From Allomuricauda sp. (GTDB lineage Bacteria; Bacteroidota; Bacteroidia; Flavobacteriales; Flavobacteriaceae): a stretch of DNA of 64,000 bases. Shown here one piece after another: positions 16,631 to 24,233 of the stretch. Made by a program: the position numbers and the translations under genes. Within the stretch, counting starts at the first letter, position 1. Every line of letters begins with the position of its first letter. The DNA is taken from the NCBI RefSeq assembly GCF_028280385.1, contig NZ_JANQLX010000003.1, forward strand, positions 526,825 through 590,824, in the 5' to 3' direction. Under the pieces are notes generated by a model. It ran no database searches and had not been told where the DNA came from. It saw only the letters and a list, made by a program, of their open reading frames with translations.

Positions 16631-16730
16631 TTTTTGGTGTTTACCGTGGCTCTCTGGGCTGTGCTTCGCTTCCTTAATTCATTGATGGAAATGAAATTAT
16701 GACTGTTGTCGTGAGCTGACCTCCAAAGTC
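16631..16730 (-). repeat. Intergenic element, weak cassette-type candidate
   Basis: 100 bp between the S41 stop and the GNAT start. Near the stop codon it carries CTCACGACAACAGTC, resembling the ACAACAA block seen at other gaps; the right-hand block (CCRAGACCGTTG) is not clearly present. Confidence 0.3.
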
Positions 16731-17723
16731 TTACTTTTTGTCTGCAATCATTGCAATTAACAGTTTTTGTGCAACCTCCATGGCATATTCCGTGGATGAA
16801 TAAATTGTGGGACTAACACCTGTTCCCTCCCAGTTTTTGTTTGTTTTGGCACTTAGGACTCTTTGATGGGGCACCAAGATTAAATATTTCTCAGAAGGAT
16901 ACATCTCTTTGTAAGAGTGGGCACCGCCTCGAGTGGTTTCGCCAATTAAAGTTGCTCTTTCATGGTGTTTCATTATGTAACAAAAAGCTTCACTTCCAGA
17001 GAAAGTTGCCTTGCTCATCAACACTGTTATGGGTATTTCATTGAATTGGTGTCCTTCTACGTAAGGAAGTGTCCAGTTTCTTTCGAATACAACCCCCTCC
17101 CTATTTTCCCAATCGAAAATATGCGTGTTATAAGGAAGGAAGTAACTAAGTAAGAGTGCGACTGCCTCGGAACGACCTCCTCCACGACTTCTCAAATCCA
17201 AAATAAGGCCATCAACATTTTTAAGGAACTCAGAGCCTGCTCTAATCATTGGACCAAATAACTCTGGAGAGGTAAATTTGGTAATTTTAATATAGCCTAT
17301 ATTGTTTTCTAATATTTTTAATTCTGGAATGCCAAAATTTTCGGCTTTCCTATGCTCATATTCAGTTTTCAGGTCCGAATCCTTACTAATGGTATTGGTT
17401 TCAAAAGGTTGATGGTCTTCGGGATTTCGATAAATGAATATGATATGTTTGTCATCAATGATATTTCTGATTGCAGTCTGAAGGGTACGGCGAAAGATTT
17501 TCGGGTCTTTTATCGTATCAAAAGCTCCTTTGGCGTTTAATACGGATAATGACTTTTGCAAATCGTGGCCTTTATCTGGGAAAACATAGTTTTCTTTGAA
17601 AAAGACACCGATGTTTCGAATGATGGTATCCTTCTCAATTTTGGTCAAACTAATTTCCAAATTTTGGGAATAGGTATTGGAGTACAGCAGCCAACAGAAT
17701 AAGAAAATGAATCTAAATCGCAT
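16731..17723 (-). CDS. S41 family peptidase (tail-specific protease-like), exported
   Basis: A 330-residue protein with a signal peptide (MRFRFIFLFCWLLYSNTYSQ). It has the S41 pattern: an N-terminal helical cap, a middle strand GYIKITKF, GLILDLRSRGGG, then ATFSGSEAF with the catalytic serine and GETTRGGAH near residue 275. There is no recognisable PDZ domain, as in the tricorn/IRBP-like branch of the family. It should cleave peptides in the periplasm. No neighbouring gene points to a substrate. Confidence 0.85.
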   Translation of the reverse strand: MRFRFIFLFCWLLYSNTYSQNLEISLTKIEKDTIIRNIGVFFKENYVFPDKGHDLQKSLSVLNAKGAFDTIKDPKIFRRTLQTAIRNIIDDKHIIFIYRNPEDHQPFETNTISKDSDLKTEYEHRKAENFGIPELKILENNIGYIKITKFTSPELFGPMIRAGSEFLKNVDGLILDLRSRGGGRSEAVALLLSYFLPYNTHIFDWENREGVVFERNWTLPYVEGHQFNEIPITVLMSKATFSGSEAFCYIMKHHERATLIGETTRGGAHSYKEMYPSEKYLILVPHQRVLSAKTNKNWEGTGVSPTIYSSTEYAMEVAQKLLIAMIADKK

Positions 17724-17864
17724 TACTTCCCATAATTTTAATATAAATGTGCTTTTAAGTTTTTCCTAGCTTGAGCGCAATGGTCTCGGCTATTCCTCAC
17801 TTCCCGCAATTACAAACTGGGGTGGAATTTTCACCAATATTGTTGTGTCGTTTTTTATTCTTTT
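17724..17864 (-). repeat. Cassette-type intergenic element (attC-like candidate)
   Basis: In gene orientation the stop codon is followed by CGACACAACAATATTGG, and near the other end by GAATAGCCGAGACCATTGCGC. These match the left block (ACAACAAYGGC) and the right block (CCGAGACCGTTGGC) of the elements at 21.5 and 22.1 kb. About 140 bp in all, longer than the others. Confidence 0.5.
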
Positions 17865-18335
17865 TTACCAACTTAAACAGAAACTATTTTTGCCATTTTC
17901 CCTGTTGATCTCCATCCAACCCGCCTCGGCCCCATAGGTCCAATGTGCCGTAAATTCCAGTTTTATAGGGTCGGCAGTTTTAGTAATGGATAGGTTGCTG
18001 ATTTCCCATATTTGTTCCGATTCGTAGCCCTTGGTATTTCTCGTATCCGTGTCCAGGGTCCATTTTATAATTCCATTTTCTTTTAACGTCAGCGTGGGGG
18101 ACAAGGAGTCATTTCTGTTGTCCAATATCAAAACTGCGTTGTTGTTCAATTTGAACGACCTTGAGTTTTCCGATATTTTATTTTGGTCAATCAATACCGC
18201 AGTAAATGGTCCATCATTCATTCCGCAACCACTTAAATGGGAATTTGCCATGTGGTTTAAACCTAAATAAACGATGACAACGATTCCGACAATCAAGAGC
18301 GCCAAAATCAGCAATTTTTTGGTGGATTTAGTCAT
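17865..18335 (-). CDS. Unknown protein with N-terminal membrane anchor
   Basis: A 156-residue protein with a short cytoplasmic start (MTKSTKKLL) and one hydrophobic segment (residues 8-27). The exported remainder alternates strand-forming stretches (NAVLILDNRNDSLSPTLTLK, then WTYGAEAGWMEIN) and could be a small beta domain. It contains two cysteines. I know no family. It starts only 15 bp after the DUF2200 gene, so these two share a transcript, unlike most genes in this run. Confidence 0.65.
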   Translation of the reverse strand: MTKSTKKLLILALLIVGIVVIVYLGLNHMANSHLSGCGMNDGPFTAVLIDQNKISENSRSFKLNNNAVLILDNRNDSLSPTLTLKENGIIKWTLDTDTRNTKGYESEQIWEISNLSITKTADPIKLEFTAHWTYGAEAGWMEINRENGKNSFCLSW

Positions 18336-18350
18336 TTTATAAATGCACGC

Positions 18351-18731
18351 TTACTTTTTTTCCTCCCTCAAAATTTTTTCCATTTTACGTCCCTTTGCCA
18401 ATTCATCTATCAACTTTTCCATGCGTCTGCAATCGCGGTACAGGGCAAATTCCTCAGGGATTTCTTCAATGCGGTATCCACATACCACTCCTTTGATCAA
18501 GTGCGCATTTGGATGGATCTGGGCTCCTTCAAAAAAATCCCCGAAAGTTCCGTTGCCGGCAATAAAGGATTCCAATTTCTGCTGATCATAAGCTGTTAAC
18601 CATAAAATGACCTGATCAAGTTCTTCTTTGGTTCTCCCGTGCTTTTCTATTCTATTCAGGTAATGCGGATAAATAGATCCGAAGTTCATTTTCGCGATCT
18701 TTTCATTTTTTTCTGTTGTTACTTCGGGCAT
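18351..18731 (-). CDS. DUF2200 family protein
   Basis: From ATG 18731 (MPEVTTEKN) it has 126 residues; the frame also opens nine codons upstream. The conserved DUF2200 features are visible: KIAKMNFGSIYPHYLNRIEKHGRTKEELDQVI as the helical start, LTAYDQQKLE, FFEGAQIHPNA, and CGYRIEEIPEE near the end. The family is cytosolic, small and of unknown function, found in scattered bacteria. It is followed 15 bp later by the anchored unknown protein. Confidence 0.82.
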   Translation of the reverse strand: MPEVTTEKNEKIAKMNFGSIYPHYLNRIEKHGRTKEELDQVILWLTAYDQQKLESFIAGNGTFGDFFEGAQIHPNAHLIKGVVCGYRIEEIPEEFALYRDCRRMEKLIDELAKGRKMEKILREEKK

Positions 18732-18831
18732 GATAAGGAATGAATTAAGTGTGCACAATCTCGGCCATGCTTCTGCCGAAATCCAGCCGTTGTTGACTTC
18801 TAGGCTTCAAGTTAACGAATTGTAGCATAAA
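18732..18831 (-). repeat. Cassette-type intergenic element (attC-like candidate)
   Basis: In gene orientation it contains GAAGTCAACAACGGCTGG and then GCATGGCCGAGATTGTGCAC, matching the two conserved blocks of the element with some changes. A stem could form between the GGC and GCC blocks and the CAAC and GTTG-like ends. Confidence 0.45.
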
Positions 18832-19341
18832 CTATATCCCTTGTTGTGCATAGTTTTTTATTCCTTGAAGGAGGAAAATCAAGAAGATTGCAGGTAGAAA
18901 TAATATCACGTCCAATCTGGTTAACTTCCTTTCATCAAGCATGTCCCTTTTATTCCTGGCAAGAGCTACAAATTCTTTTTTCTGAAATTTTAAACTAAAC
19001 CATCTTAAAATTTGAAATGCAACTAGGAAAATCCAAAAGTTTCTCAGTCCATGAACTGCTGGCCAGTCCATTTTGTTAAGTCCATGCCTATAATAGAGGA
19101 TTACTTGGATTAAAGCGAGTCCGGCCCAGATAAACCAGATATTTAGATTTCTTAGAGCTCTGTAGTTAAAGAAGAGGGTGAAAAAATAAAGTCCAAAAGA
19201 ATAAAATACGATTTGTTTCCTAGTATCAAATTCGACCGGTTTAATGGTAAAGAAGTATATTGAGAAAAGCAGACAGATTCCAACCGACACAAAATTCAAA
19301 GGATCAATTCTGTATCTCTTAAATAGTTTTTTTTCTGTCAT
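18832..19341 (-). CDS. Unknown integral membrane protein
   Basis: A 169-residue protein with about five hydrophobic segments (near 18-32, 42-58, 66-83, 100-112 and 143-160) and a basic loop after the fourth segment (KKEFVALARNKRDMLDERK). Loops are positively charged on the probable cytoplasmic side. No family recognised. A single gene with a degenerate intergenic element after it. Confidence 0.65.
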   Translation of the reverse strand: MTEKKLFKRYRIDPLNFVSVGICLLFSIYFFTIKPVEFDTRKQIVFYSFGLYFFTLFFNYRALRNLNIWFIWAGLALIQVILYYRHGLNKMDWPAVHGLRNFWIFLVAFQILRWFSLKFQKKEFVALARNKRDMLDERKLTRLDVILFLPAIFLIFLLQGIKNYAQQGI

Positions 19342-19440
19342 TTGCGCAATTATACAAAAAGGTCTTAGTCAATAGCAGTTTCACCTATCCTTTGGCAGAC
19401 AGGTGGGTTCCTATTTACAGATAACCATTGCTGTCCCCGG
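19342..19440 (-). repeat. Degenerate cassette-type intergenic element
   Basis: After the stop codon the sequence reads GGGGACAGCAATGGTTATC and before the next start ATTGACTAAGACCTTTTTGTA, so both blocks are recognisable but changed. An inverted pair ACCCACCTGTC / GGATAGGTG lies between them. Confidence 0.4.
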
Positions 19441-20328
19441 TTATTTGTTTTTTCTATATAGTTTTTTCAAATCTGGTTCAAGACTCGAATATTTAAAATA
19501 CGCTGGCTTGGTCATGATAGAGTTCCGGTAAATTTGCAACGCTTCTTTTTTCCCATTGACAGTTGATTCAGCGTTCATATGTGCCAAAATGATTTCATAT
19601 AGAAGTCCAAGGTGCCTTTCATTGAACATTTCAATTTTTTTGTGTCCGATCCATTCAAAATCTTCATATTGAAAATCTGTGTAGTAATAGTATTCCTTAC
19701 CATTAAATTTTGGCATTCTCGAAGCAAAATCCATTAACTTTTTATAATTCTTCATCATTTGGAGAACTCTAAATCTAGTTCCAAGGGCATCCATTAGATT
19801 TAGAAAAACAATAGCTTTTTCTGTGTCAGATTTTAATCCATAGTTATCCAGTTCAATATTGTGTTCACTGAGGTCGGTTGAATTAAAAATCATGGCTACC
19901 GCTCCATATAGCCTGTGATAATAATTGTCCAATAGCCATCTTTCGTCAATCTTCTTCTTTACGGTCTCCCTGGCAATTTCAATGCTGGCTCTAGGTTCAT
20001 TTTCATCGTCGGTTAAATTGTAATGTATTTCTCGAATTACATACCATAGTACCAAATCATCATAATTTGGTCTGCTCAAATATTTTTTGTCCAAAATCTC
20101 AATACTTTGTTTAGACTGAATTTGAAGTACATTCACTATAGTATTTAATTTCTCGGTTCTATAGCGCTCCAAGTCTTCAATGGCCGATTTTTCGGTTAAC
20201 ATTACATTCTTGGAATAGTATTCACCGATTTCAACCAGTTTGTTTAAGTCAGAATCATTTATTTCAATTTGGGAATAGGTATATATTGATGTGAACAGTA
20301 CTAAAATCAAACAATATGTTTTTTTCAT
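19441..20328 (-). CDS. Secreted protein of unknown function
   Basis: A 295-residue protein with a signal peptide (MKKTYCLILVLFTSIYTYSQ). The mature part is mostly helical and charged, rich in E, K, Y and N, with repeated aromatic segments such as YYYYTDFQYEDFEW. No enzymatic motif or known family is visible. It is AT-rich relative to the flanking backbone by eye and sits as a single gene between two intergenic elements, as expected for cassette cargo. Confidence 0.65.
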   Translation of the reverse strand: MKKTYCLILVLFTSIYTYSQIEINDSDLNKLVEIGEYYSKNVMLTEKSAIEDLERYRTEKLNTIVNVLQIQSKQSIEILDKKYLSRPNYDDLVLWYVIREIHYNLTDDENEPRASIEIARETVKKKIDERWLLDNYYHRLYGAVAMIFNSTDLSEHNIELDNYGLKSDTEKAIVFLNLMDALGTRFRVLQMMKNYKKLMDFASRMPKFNGKEYYYYTDFQYEDFEWIGHKKIEMFNERHLGLLYEIILAHMNAESTVNGKKEALQIYRNSIMTKPAYFKYSSLEPDLKKLYRKNK

Positions 20329-20422
20329 AAATGGGGGTTTCTTTTAATTATGGCTAACGGTTTTGGGCATGACTTAGTAGCGTAGCCAGGTGTTATTGCC
20401 ATTGTTGTGTGCTCATGCTTTT
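20329..20422 (-). repeat. Cassette-type intergenic element (attC-like candidate)
   Basis: In gene orientation: GAGCACACAACAATGGCAATA soon after the stop, and ATGCCCAAAACCGTTAGCC near the next start. The ends ACACAAC and GTTAGCC are close to the attC R'' (RYYYAAC) and R' (GTTRRRY) consensus. Confidence 0.55.
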
Positions 20423-20938
20423 TTATCTTATCGTACTTCTAATTCCTGGATAAATTTCCCCGTCAAGAATCGTACTCTCTTCTTCAGGATGAAAATAATA
20501 TATCTGCTTTTTATTTGAATCCCTATACGCATAGCAATTATCAAAAAGAATTATTCCGTTCCGGTTTTCATTCCAGTAGTCAGTTTTCGGAAACCAGTCA
20601 GGAATTATGTTTTTCACTAGTCCAATCTGTTTTTGAAAAACTGCATTATATTTTTCCTCAATCTCATTTTCAGATTTAAAAAGGTTATCGTACAACTCAT
20701 CATTTTCATAGTCAAAAACTCCAAAGACGCATTTTGTGCTCAAATAGGATACATTTTTAATATTGGAGGCATCTGATTTTATTAGTTCCACAGGAAACCA
20801 ACCTGTCAATCTCGGGTTTTCAATTTTACTGAATTCCCTATAATCCTTATATTCTTGTAGATAATCTCCACCGTTACAAGAAGTAAGAAAGAGTATCCCT
20901 AAAAAGAATAAAGTCAGATAGGTATTAATAAATTTCAT
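20423..20938 (-). CDS. Lipoprotein of unknown function
   Basis: A 171-residue protein with lipobox FLTSC (Cys at about 21) and a mature part starting NGGDYLQEYKDYREFS. It contains RLTGWFPVELI, KCVFGVFDYEND and IIPDWFPKTDYWNEN segments and a C-terminal HPEEESTILDGEIYPG. Other Bacteroidota lipoproteins share this kind of YLPG/GWFP pattern, but I cannot name the family. Single gene between two intergenic elements. Confidence 0.62.
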   Translation of the reverse strand: MKFINTYLTLFFLGILFLTSCNGGDYLQEYKDYREFSKIENPRLTGWFPVELIKSDASNIKNVSYLSTKCVFGVFDYENDELYDNLFKSENEIEEKYNAVFQKQIGLVKNIIPDWFPKTDYWNENRNGIILFDNCYAYRDSNKKQIYYFHPEEESTILDGEIYPGIRSTIR

Positions 20939-21016
20939 TCAGTTCGATTTTTCAGCATGATACGCAAAGGTCTTGTATAGCGCTTAATTGCGGTTACGCG
21001 TTGTTGTACAACGTTT
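20939..21016 (-). repeat. Cassette-type intergenic element (attC-like candidate)
   Basis: After the stop codon: AACGTTGTACAACAACGCG, containing the perfect palindrome CGTTGTACAACG. Before the next start: ACAAGACCTTTGCGTATC. Same layout as the other elements, with a changed right block. 78 bp. Confidence 0.5.
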
Positions 21017-21457
21017 TTATATTTCAATCATCGTATTCTTTCGCAAACAAAATTCACCTTTTAGTTGACATACTATTAAATCTCCAAATGTCAAATCTGC
21101 TCTTTCATTTTTCATTGGAAGAAATGAACTTTCAAAAGGCGTTCTGACCTTTGGGAAAATCCATTTAATAATTCGAGCAATAATCCAAAATGGTAAAGTA
21201 AGAAGTCCTATTAATACCTCATTACCATTAAAAAGTTCTCCTTCACTTTCAAAATGTTTGCTATAGTCAAATTTGTCAAAATTCAGATTATGTTTAGTGA
21301 CGAACTCATCTAATAGATAATAATTATCATCTCCCCATAAACCTAAATCTTCAGCAATTTTTGTGTTTAGTCCTTTAACGTTTACCCCAGAAGCATTTTC
21401 AAGGAAATCCTTAATCTCTTTGTGTACTTTTCTCAATTCTTTAAATTCAACTTTCAT
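21017..21457 (-). CDS. DUF1493-like protein (acyl-carrier-like fold)
   Basis: A 146-residue protein without a signal peptide. The segment TKIAEDLGLWGDDNYYLLDEFVTKHNLNFDKFDYSKHFESEGE matches DUF1493 proteins: a carrier-protein-like helical bundle in which GDD replaces the GxDS phosphopantetheine motif. A hydrophobic segment follows (LIGLLTLPFWIIARIIKWIF), then a C-terminal part with LTFGDLIVCQLKGEF. Relatives often lie near toxin or immunity genes. Assigned by pattern only. Confidence 0.65.
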   Translation of the reverse strand: MKVEFKELRKVHKEIKDFLENASGVNVKGLNTKIAEDLGLWGDDNYYLLDEFVTKHNLNFDKFDYSKHFESEGELFNGNEVLIGLLTLPFWIIARIIKWIFPKVRTPFESSFLPMKNERADLTFGDLIVCQLKGEFCLRKNTMIEI

Positions 21458-21544
21458 TTTTGGTCAAATTGCTGCCAACGGTCTCGGTTAAGAGCGGTTT
21501 TTCGTGGGTTGGTATTTATTTAAAGGCATTGTTGTAGCCAGTTT
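21458..21544 (-). repeat. Cassette-type intergenic element, copy highly similar to 22016-22100
   Basis: Layout in gene orientation: GGCTACAACAATGCC after the stop, then CGAAAAACCGCTCTTAACC, then GAGACCGTTGGCAGCAATT and TTGACC just before the next ATG. The ends GCTACAAC and GTTGGCAGC form an imperfect inverted repeat. The right-hand ~45 bp differs from the neighbouring copy at only a few bases. Confidence 0.7.
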
Positions 21545-22015
21545 TTATTTAGCAAGATTCTGTTTTCTTTCCGCAATTCGTTCCCCAAATTTTGGATTCT
21601 GCTCGATTCTTGTTAGGAATTCAGAATCAAAACTCCCAATCGTTATAAACTCAAAGTCTAAAAAGAAGAAATGCTTTAGTCCGTTTTGTTTTAAAATCAG
21701 ATTCTGCTTCTTTTTAGGTAATCTATCAATTTCTAGTGTGTCTGAAATAGATTTTTCAAACTGGTAAATTCGCAACTGATTTGTATTTAGTTCAAGTATT
21801 TTCTTGAGTCCATTCAAGTCAGTTTGAACATCCATTTCCATTTGACGGACTGATAGATTTTTGATTTCAGTTCCATCTTGAGTTTTTAAATCCGTTTTCC
21901 ACCATTCAATTACTTCATGTGGTACAAATCCGTGGATAAAAATTGAATCCAAATCCTTATCAAAGAGCTCCCAAATTTCTTCGTTAGATTCTATTTCAAA
22001 TGTAAGTTTATGCAT
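21545..22015 (-). CDS. Unknown cytosolic protein
   Basis: A 156-residue, strongly acidic/basic mixed protein without a signal or membrane segment. It begins MHKLTFEIESNEEIWELF and contains FIHGFVPHEVIEWW and a C-terminal FFFLDFEFITIGSFDSEFL stretch of probable beta strands. I recognise no family. It is flanked by two very similar copies of the intergenic element, which makes it the clearest cassette-like unit in the window. Confidence 0.62.
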   Translation of the reverse strand: MHKLTFEIESNEEIWELFDKDLDSIFIHGFVPHEVIEWWKTDLKTQDGTEIKNLSVRQMEMDVQTDLNGLKKILELNTNQLRIYQFEKSISDTLEIDRLPKKKQNLILKQNGLKHFFFLDFEFITIGSFDSEFLTRIEQNPKFGERIAERKQNLAK

Positions 22016-22100
22016 TTTGTCAAATTGCTGCCAACGGTCTTGGTTAAGGGCGGTTTTTCGAGGGTTTGTATATGCCTATTGCCATAGTTGTGCAACGTAT
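22016..22100 (-). repeat. Cassette-type intergenic element, copy highly similar to 21458-21544
   Basis: In gene orientation: CGTTGCACAACTATGGC after the stop, then CGAAAAACCGCCCTTAACC, then AAGACCGTTGGCAGCAATT and TTGACAAA before the next ATG. The ends GCACAAC and GTTGGCAGC form an imperfect inverted repeat close to attC core sites. Confidence 0.7.
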
Positions 22101-22640
22101 TTATTTAAATAGCTCATTTTTTAAAATTCGGTAACTCAAGCTCTTTTCCCTGTTCCTCAAACTTTGATTTTGTCGGTCGAAAGTTAGATTTTCAGAGTAA
22201 TCTCTATTTGATAATTTAAAAGTCAAAGTACTGTCATTTAATAATTCAGTTTGAGCTTTTTCTCTATCTCCAAATCCCGCAACGGAATTATAAAATTCCG
22301 CTGTTAGTTTTCCGTTTTTCTCTCGAACAGTTAGCGATTTTGTTGTCGCAAAACTGTCGTCTATTATATTGAGTACGATTTCTCCTTTAATTCTGTTTCT
22401 AATTTGATTTGTAATTCCGAATGACAAATCGAATATTGGAATTAGCAACAATAAAATCGGAATCAGGTTTTGGGCAAAATGCTGCTTTTTTATGAGTAAT
22501 CGAATGAGCTCGATTATACATAAGAGAATTGAAATCATCCAAATTCCACTTGTAATTATGTTTGGATATAGTTCCATTAAAAGAGCGCTCAAAATATAAA
22601 GTGCTGTCAGAATTATATATTTCAAAAGTTCTTTTCTCAT
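22101..22640 (-). CDS. Unknown membrane protein with exported C-terminal domain
   Basis: From ATG 22640 (MRKELLKYIIL) the protein has 179 residues; an ATG three codons earlier is also possible. Three hydrophobic segments (about 7-21, 30-48 and 58-77) are followed by about 95 residues that look like a beta-strand domain (GEIVLNIIDDSFATTKSLTV and later NDSTLTFKLSNRD). No family recognised. It is the most upstream gene of the cassette-like run; just before its start GAGTTGTGCC may be the remnant of another right-hand block. Confidence 0.62.
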   Translation of the reverse strand: MRKELLKYIILTALYILSALLMELYPNIITSGIWMISILLCIIELIRLLIKKQHFAQNLIPILLLLIPIFDLSFGITNQIRNRIKGEIVLNIIDDSFATTKSLTVREKNGKLTAEFYNSVAGFGDREKAQTELLNDSTLTFKLSNRDYSENLTFDRQNQSLRNREKSLSYRILKNELFK

Positions 22641-22736
22641 ATGTGGCACAACTCATTTACACCTCCAATTTACCCCATTTACCCAAAAATCCTTCCTTCA
22701 TTTTCAGATAAATCCCACCTTTTTTGTTATAAACCG

Positions 22737-22744
22737 TATGTTTG
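22737..22744 (+). promoter_or_regulatory. Possible -7 box before the 48-codon ORF
   Basis: TATGTTTG is a perfect TAnnTTTG match 29 bp upstream of ATG 22773. No -33 TTG at the normal distance. Confidence 0.35.
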
Positions 22745-22772
22745 AAGTGCTACACTTTCCGATTGATAAGCG

Positions 22773-22919
22773 ATGCCAGATAGGGTAAGGGCCCTAAAAC
22801 TGGTGCACGATATTGCGGTCTACCACTCAGATGAGTGCCTGGATGGGACAGAAAAGCGCACCCTCTACCAGGTCAAGGTACTATGGGACCTAATTGAGGA
22901 AACTTTACGGAAAGACTAA
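22773..22919 (+). CDS. Short ORF of 48 codons, unknown
   Basis: A plus-strand ORF within a 296-bp gap otherwise empty of genes. The product begins MPDRVRALKLVHDIAVYH and continues with SDECLDGTEKRTLYQVKVLW, a charged amphipathic helical peptide with one Cys. It uses backbone-like, GC-richer codons than the AT-rich genes to its left, which argues for a real or recently real gene. It opposes both neighbours in direction. I do not recognise it; it could be a small regulator or a gene fragment. Confidence 0.4.
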   Translation: MPDRVRALKLVHDIAVYHSDECLDGTEKRTLYQVKVLWDLIEETLRKD

Positions 22920-22945
22920 AAAAATGGGAGGCTATGCTTCCTTTC

Positions 22946-23410
22946 TTACTTCACCGCTCCATGGGTGCTGGCATCCTTAAACTGCCAGAGCACATTAACA
23001 ATCTGCCATTTCCCATTGAGTTTCACAATGTGCATATAGTCTATCCAATCATCGGCAATAAGCTTTACCGAGGCCGTTTTGTCAAATACATCCAGGATGA
23101 CCACCTCTTTTTTGGGGTTTTCCGGGAATTTGTCGCCATTTTGGTTATAGGTCTCGGCCAAGAGCACCATGGCATCCGTAAAGGTTTCCCTTAGGTACTC
23201 CTTTTGGGCAAATTTATCCGTCCAAAAAGTGCGTTTTACCATTCTGGGGTGGGCAGAGCGCGCAAATAGTTCGGGTTTTACCTGGTGTTGGGATTCTATA
23301 TAATCCAGAGCGGCCTGTTTTATGGCCAGGGAATCTTGTTGGGTCTGTGCGGAAAGTTCTGCGGTGGCCACACCCAAAAGGCAGGTCAGCAAAAGGACAG
23401 TGCTTTTCAT
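22946..23410 (-). CDS. Secreted NTF2-like protein (Lumazine_bd_2-type)
   Basis: A 154-residue protein with a signal peptide (MKSTVLLLTCLLGVATAELSAQ). The mature part follows the Lumazine_bd_2 plan: QAALDYIESQHQ, LFARSAHPRMVKRTFW, then strands ASVKLIADDWIDYMHIVKLNGKWQIVNVLW. It resembles the cytosolic NTF2-like protein at 8166 but is exported. Roles of this family in Bacteroidota are unknown. Single gene. Confidence 0.82.
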   Translation of the reverse strand: MKSTVLLLTCLLGVATAELSAQTQQDSLAIKQAALDYIESQHQVKPELFARSAHPRMVKRTFWTDKFAQKEYLRETFTDAMVLLAETYNQNGDKFPENPKKEVVILDVFDKTASVKLIADDWIDYMHIVKLNGKWQIVNVLWQFKDASTHGAVK

Positions 23411-23532
23411 GTTGTTCTATGTTGATCGTGATTTAGACCAAATATAGGGGCTTGGGCACTTCCATGAATACCGCCAATGGATTTTTAAGACTGGATTAAC
23501 ATCCGTAGAGTAGGGGACCAACAAAAAGAGGT

Positions 23533-24186
23533 CTACCAAACGTTTTCCTCAATACCTAGTAGTTTCTTCATGACCCTGTTGTATCTGTGGGCAATTCTAA
23601 TTTCGGGTCTGGATACAAAACACCCAAATACATACCTATACTCGAATTTATACTTGTCCGCAAACCGCTGTCTTCGCCTTTGGGTTTCCTCCCCTATAAA
23701 GCTTCCCGAGCCCAGAAGCTGGGCCTTTCCATTTTTAAAATCGATTTCTGCCTGGCGCTCGTTGTACTTCGCATAAAACTTCGGGGTCTGCAATGAGTCA
23801 ATATGGGCGGCAAGTCGCCTGTCCGATATCTTCAATCTTAGCGTATCAATGATATCCTTTGGATGTAGCACCATAGACTTGGAAATGGTTCGCGATCTTG
23901 GGTTGACTTTGATGTGGAGGCTATCGTTGATCCCAAGAACAAATCTGAACGTGGCGGTTGAATCAGTAATGATTATGGTGTCTTTGGTCCCCTGTCTTAT
24001 TTCAATGCGATGCCTTCTGTTATTTAAACGTTCTATCTGTTTGTCCGATGAAGATTGTATCATTTTATGCTCACTGGGAAATGATTTATGGAACTCCACC
24101 TTGCCCAGCTTCATATCTTGGCTAAAGGCGGAAAAAGCTAGAATGCCAAAAAACAGGCAGAGAAAAGTACGTACAAATTGATGCAT
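23533..24186 (-). CDS. Secreted basic protein of unknown function
   Basis: A 217-residue protein with a signal peptide (MHQFVRTFLCLFFGILAFSAFSQ). The mature region is strongly basic, with repeated segments RRHRIEIRQ, RQRFADKYKFEYRYVFGCF and a C-terminal YNRVMKKLLGIEE. A C-terminal Y(V/I)FGCF segment with one cysteine is typical of some unnamed flavobacterial exported proteins. No function is visible. It faces no operon partner. Confidence 0.62.
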   Translation of the reverse strand: MHQFVRTFLCLFFGILAFSAFSQDMKLGKVEFHKSFPSEHKMIQSSSDKQIERLNNRRHRIEIRQGTKDTIIITDSTATFRFVLGINDSLHIKVNPRSRTISKSMVLHPKDIIDTLRLKISDRRLAAHIDSLQTPKFYAKYNERQAEIDFKNGKAQLLGSGSFIGEETQRRRQRFADKYKFEYRYVFGCFVSRPEIRIAHRYNRVMKKLLGIEENVW

Positions 24187-24233
24187 GGGAAGGTTCTTTC
24201 AAACTTTCCCACAAAAGATATACCAACTCCCCT

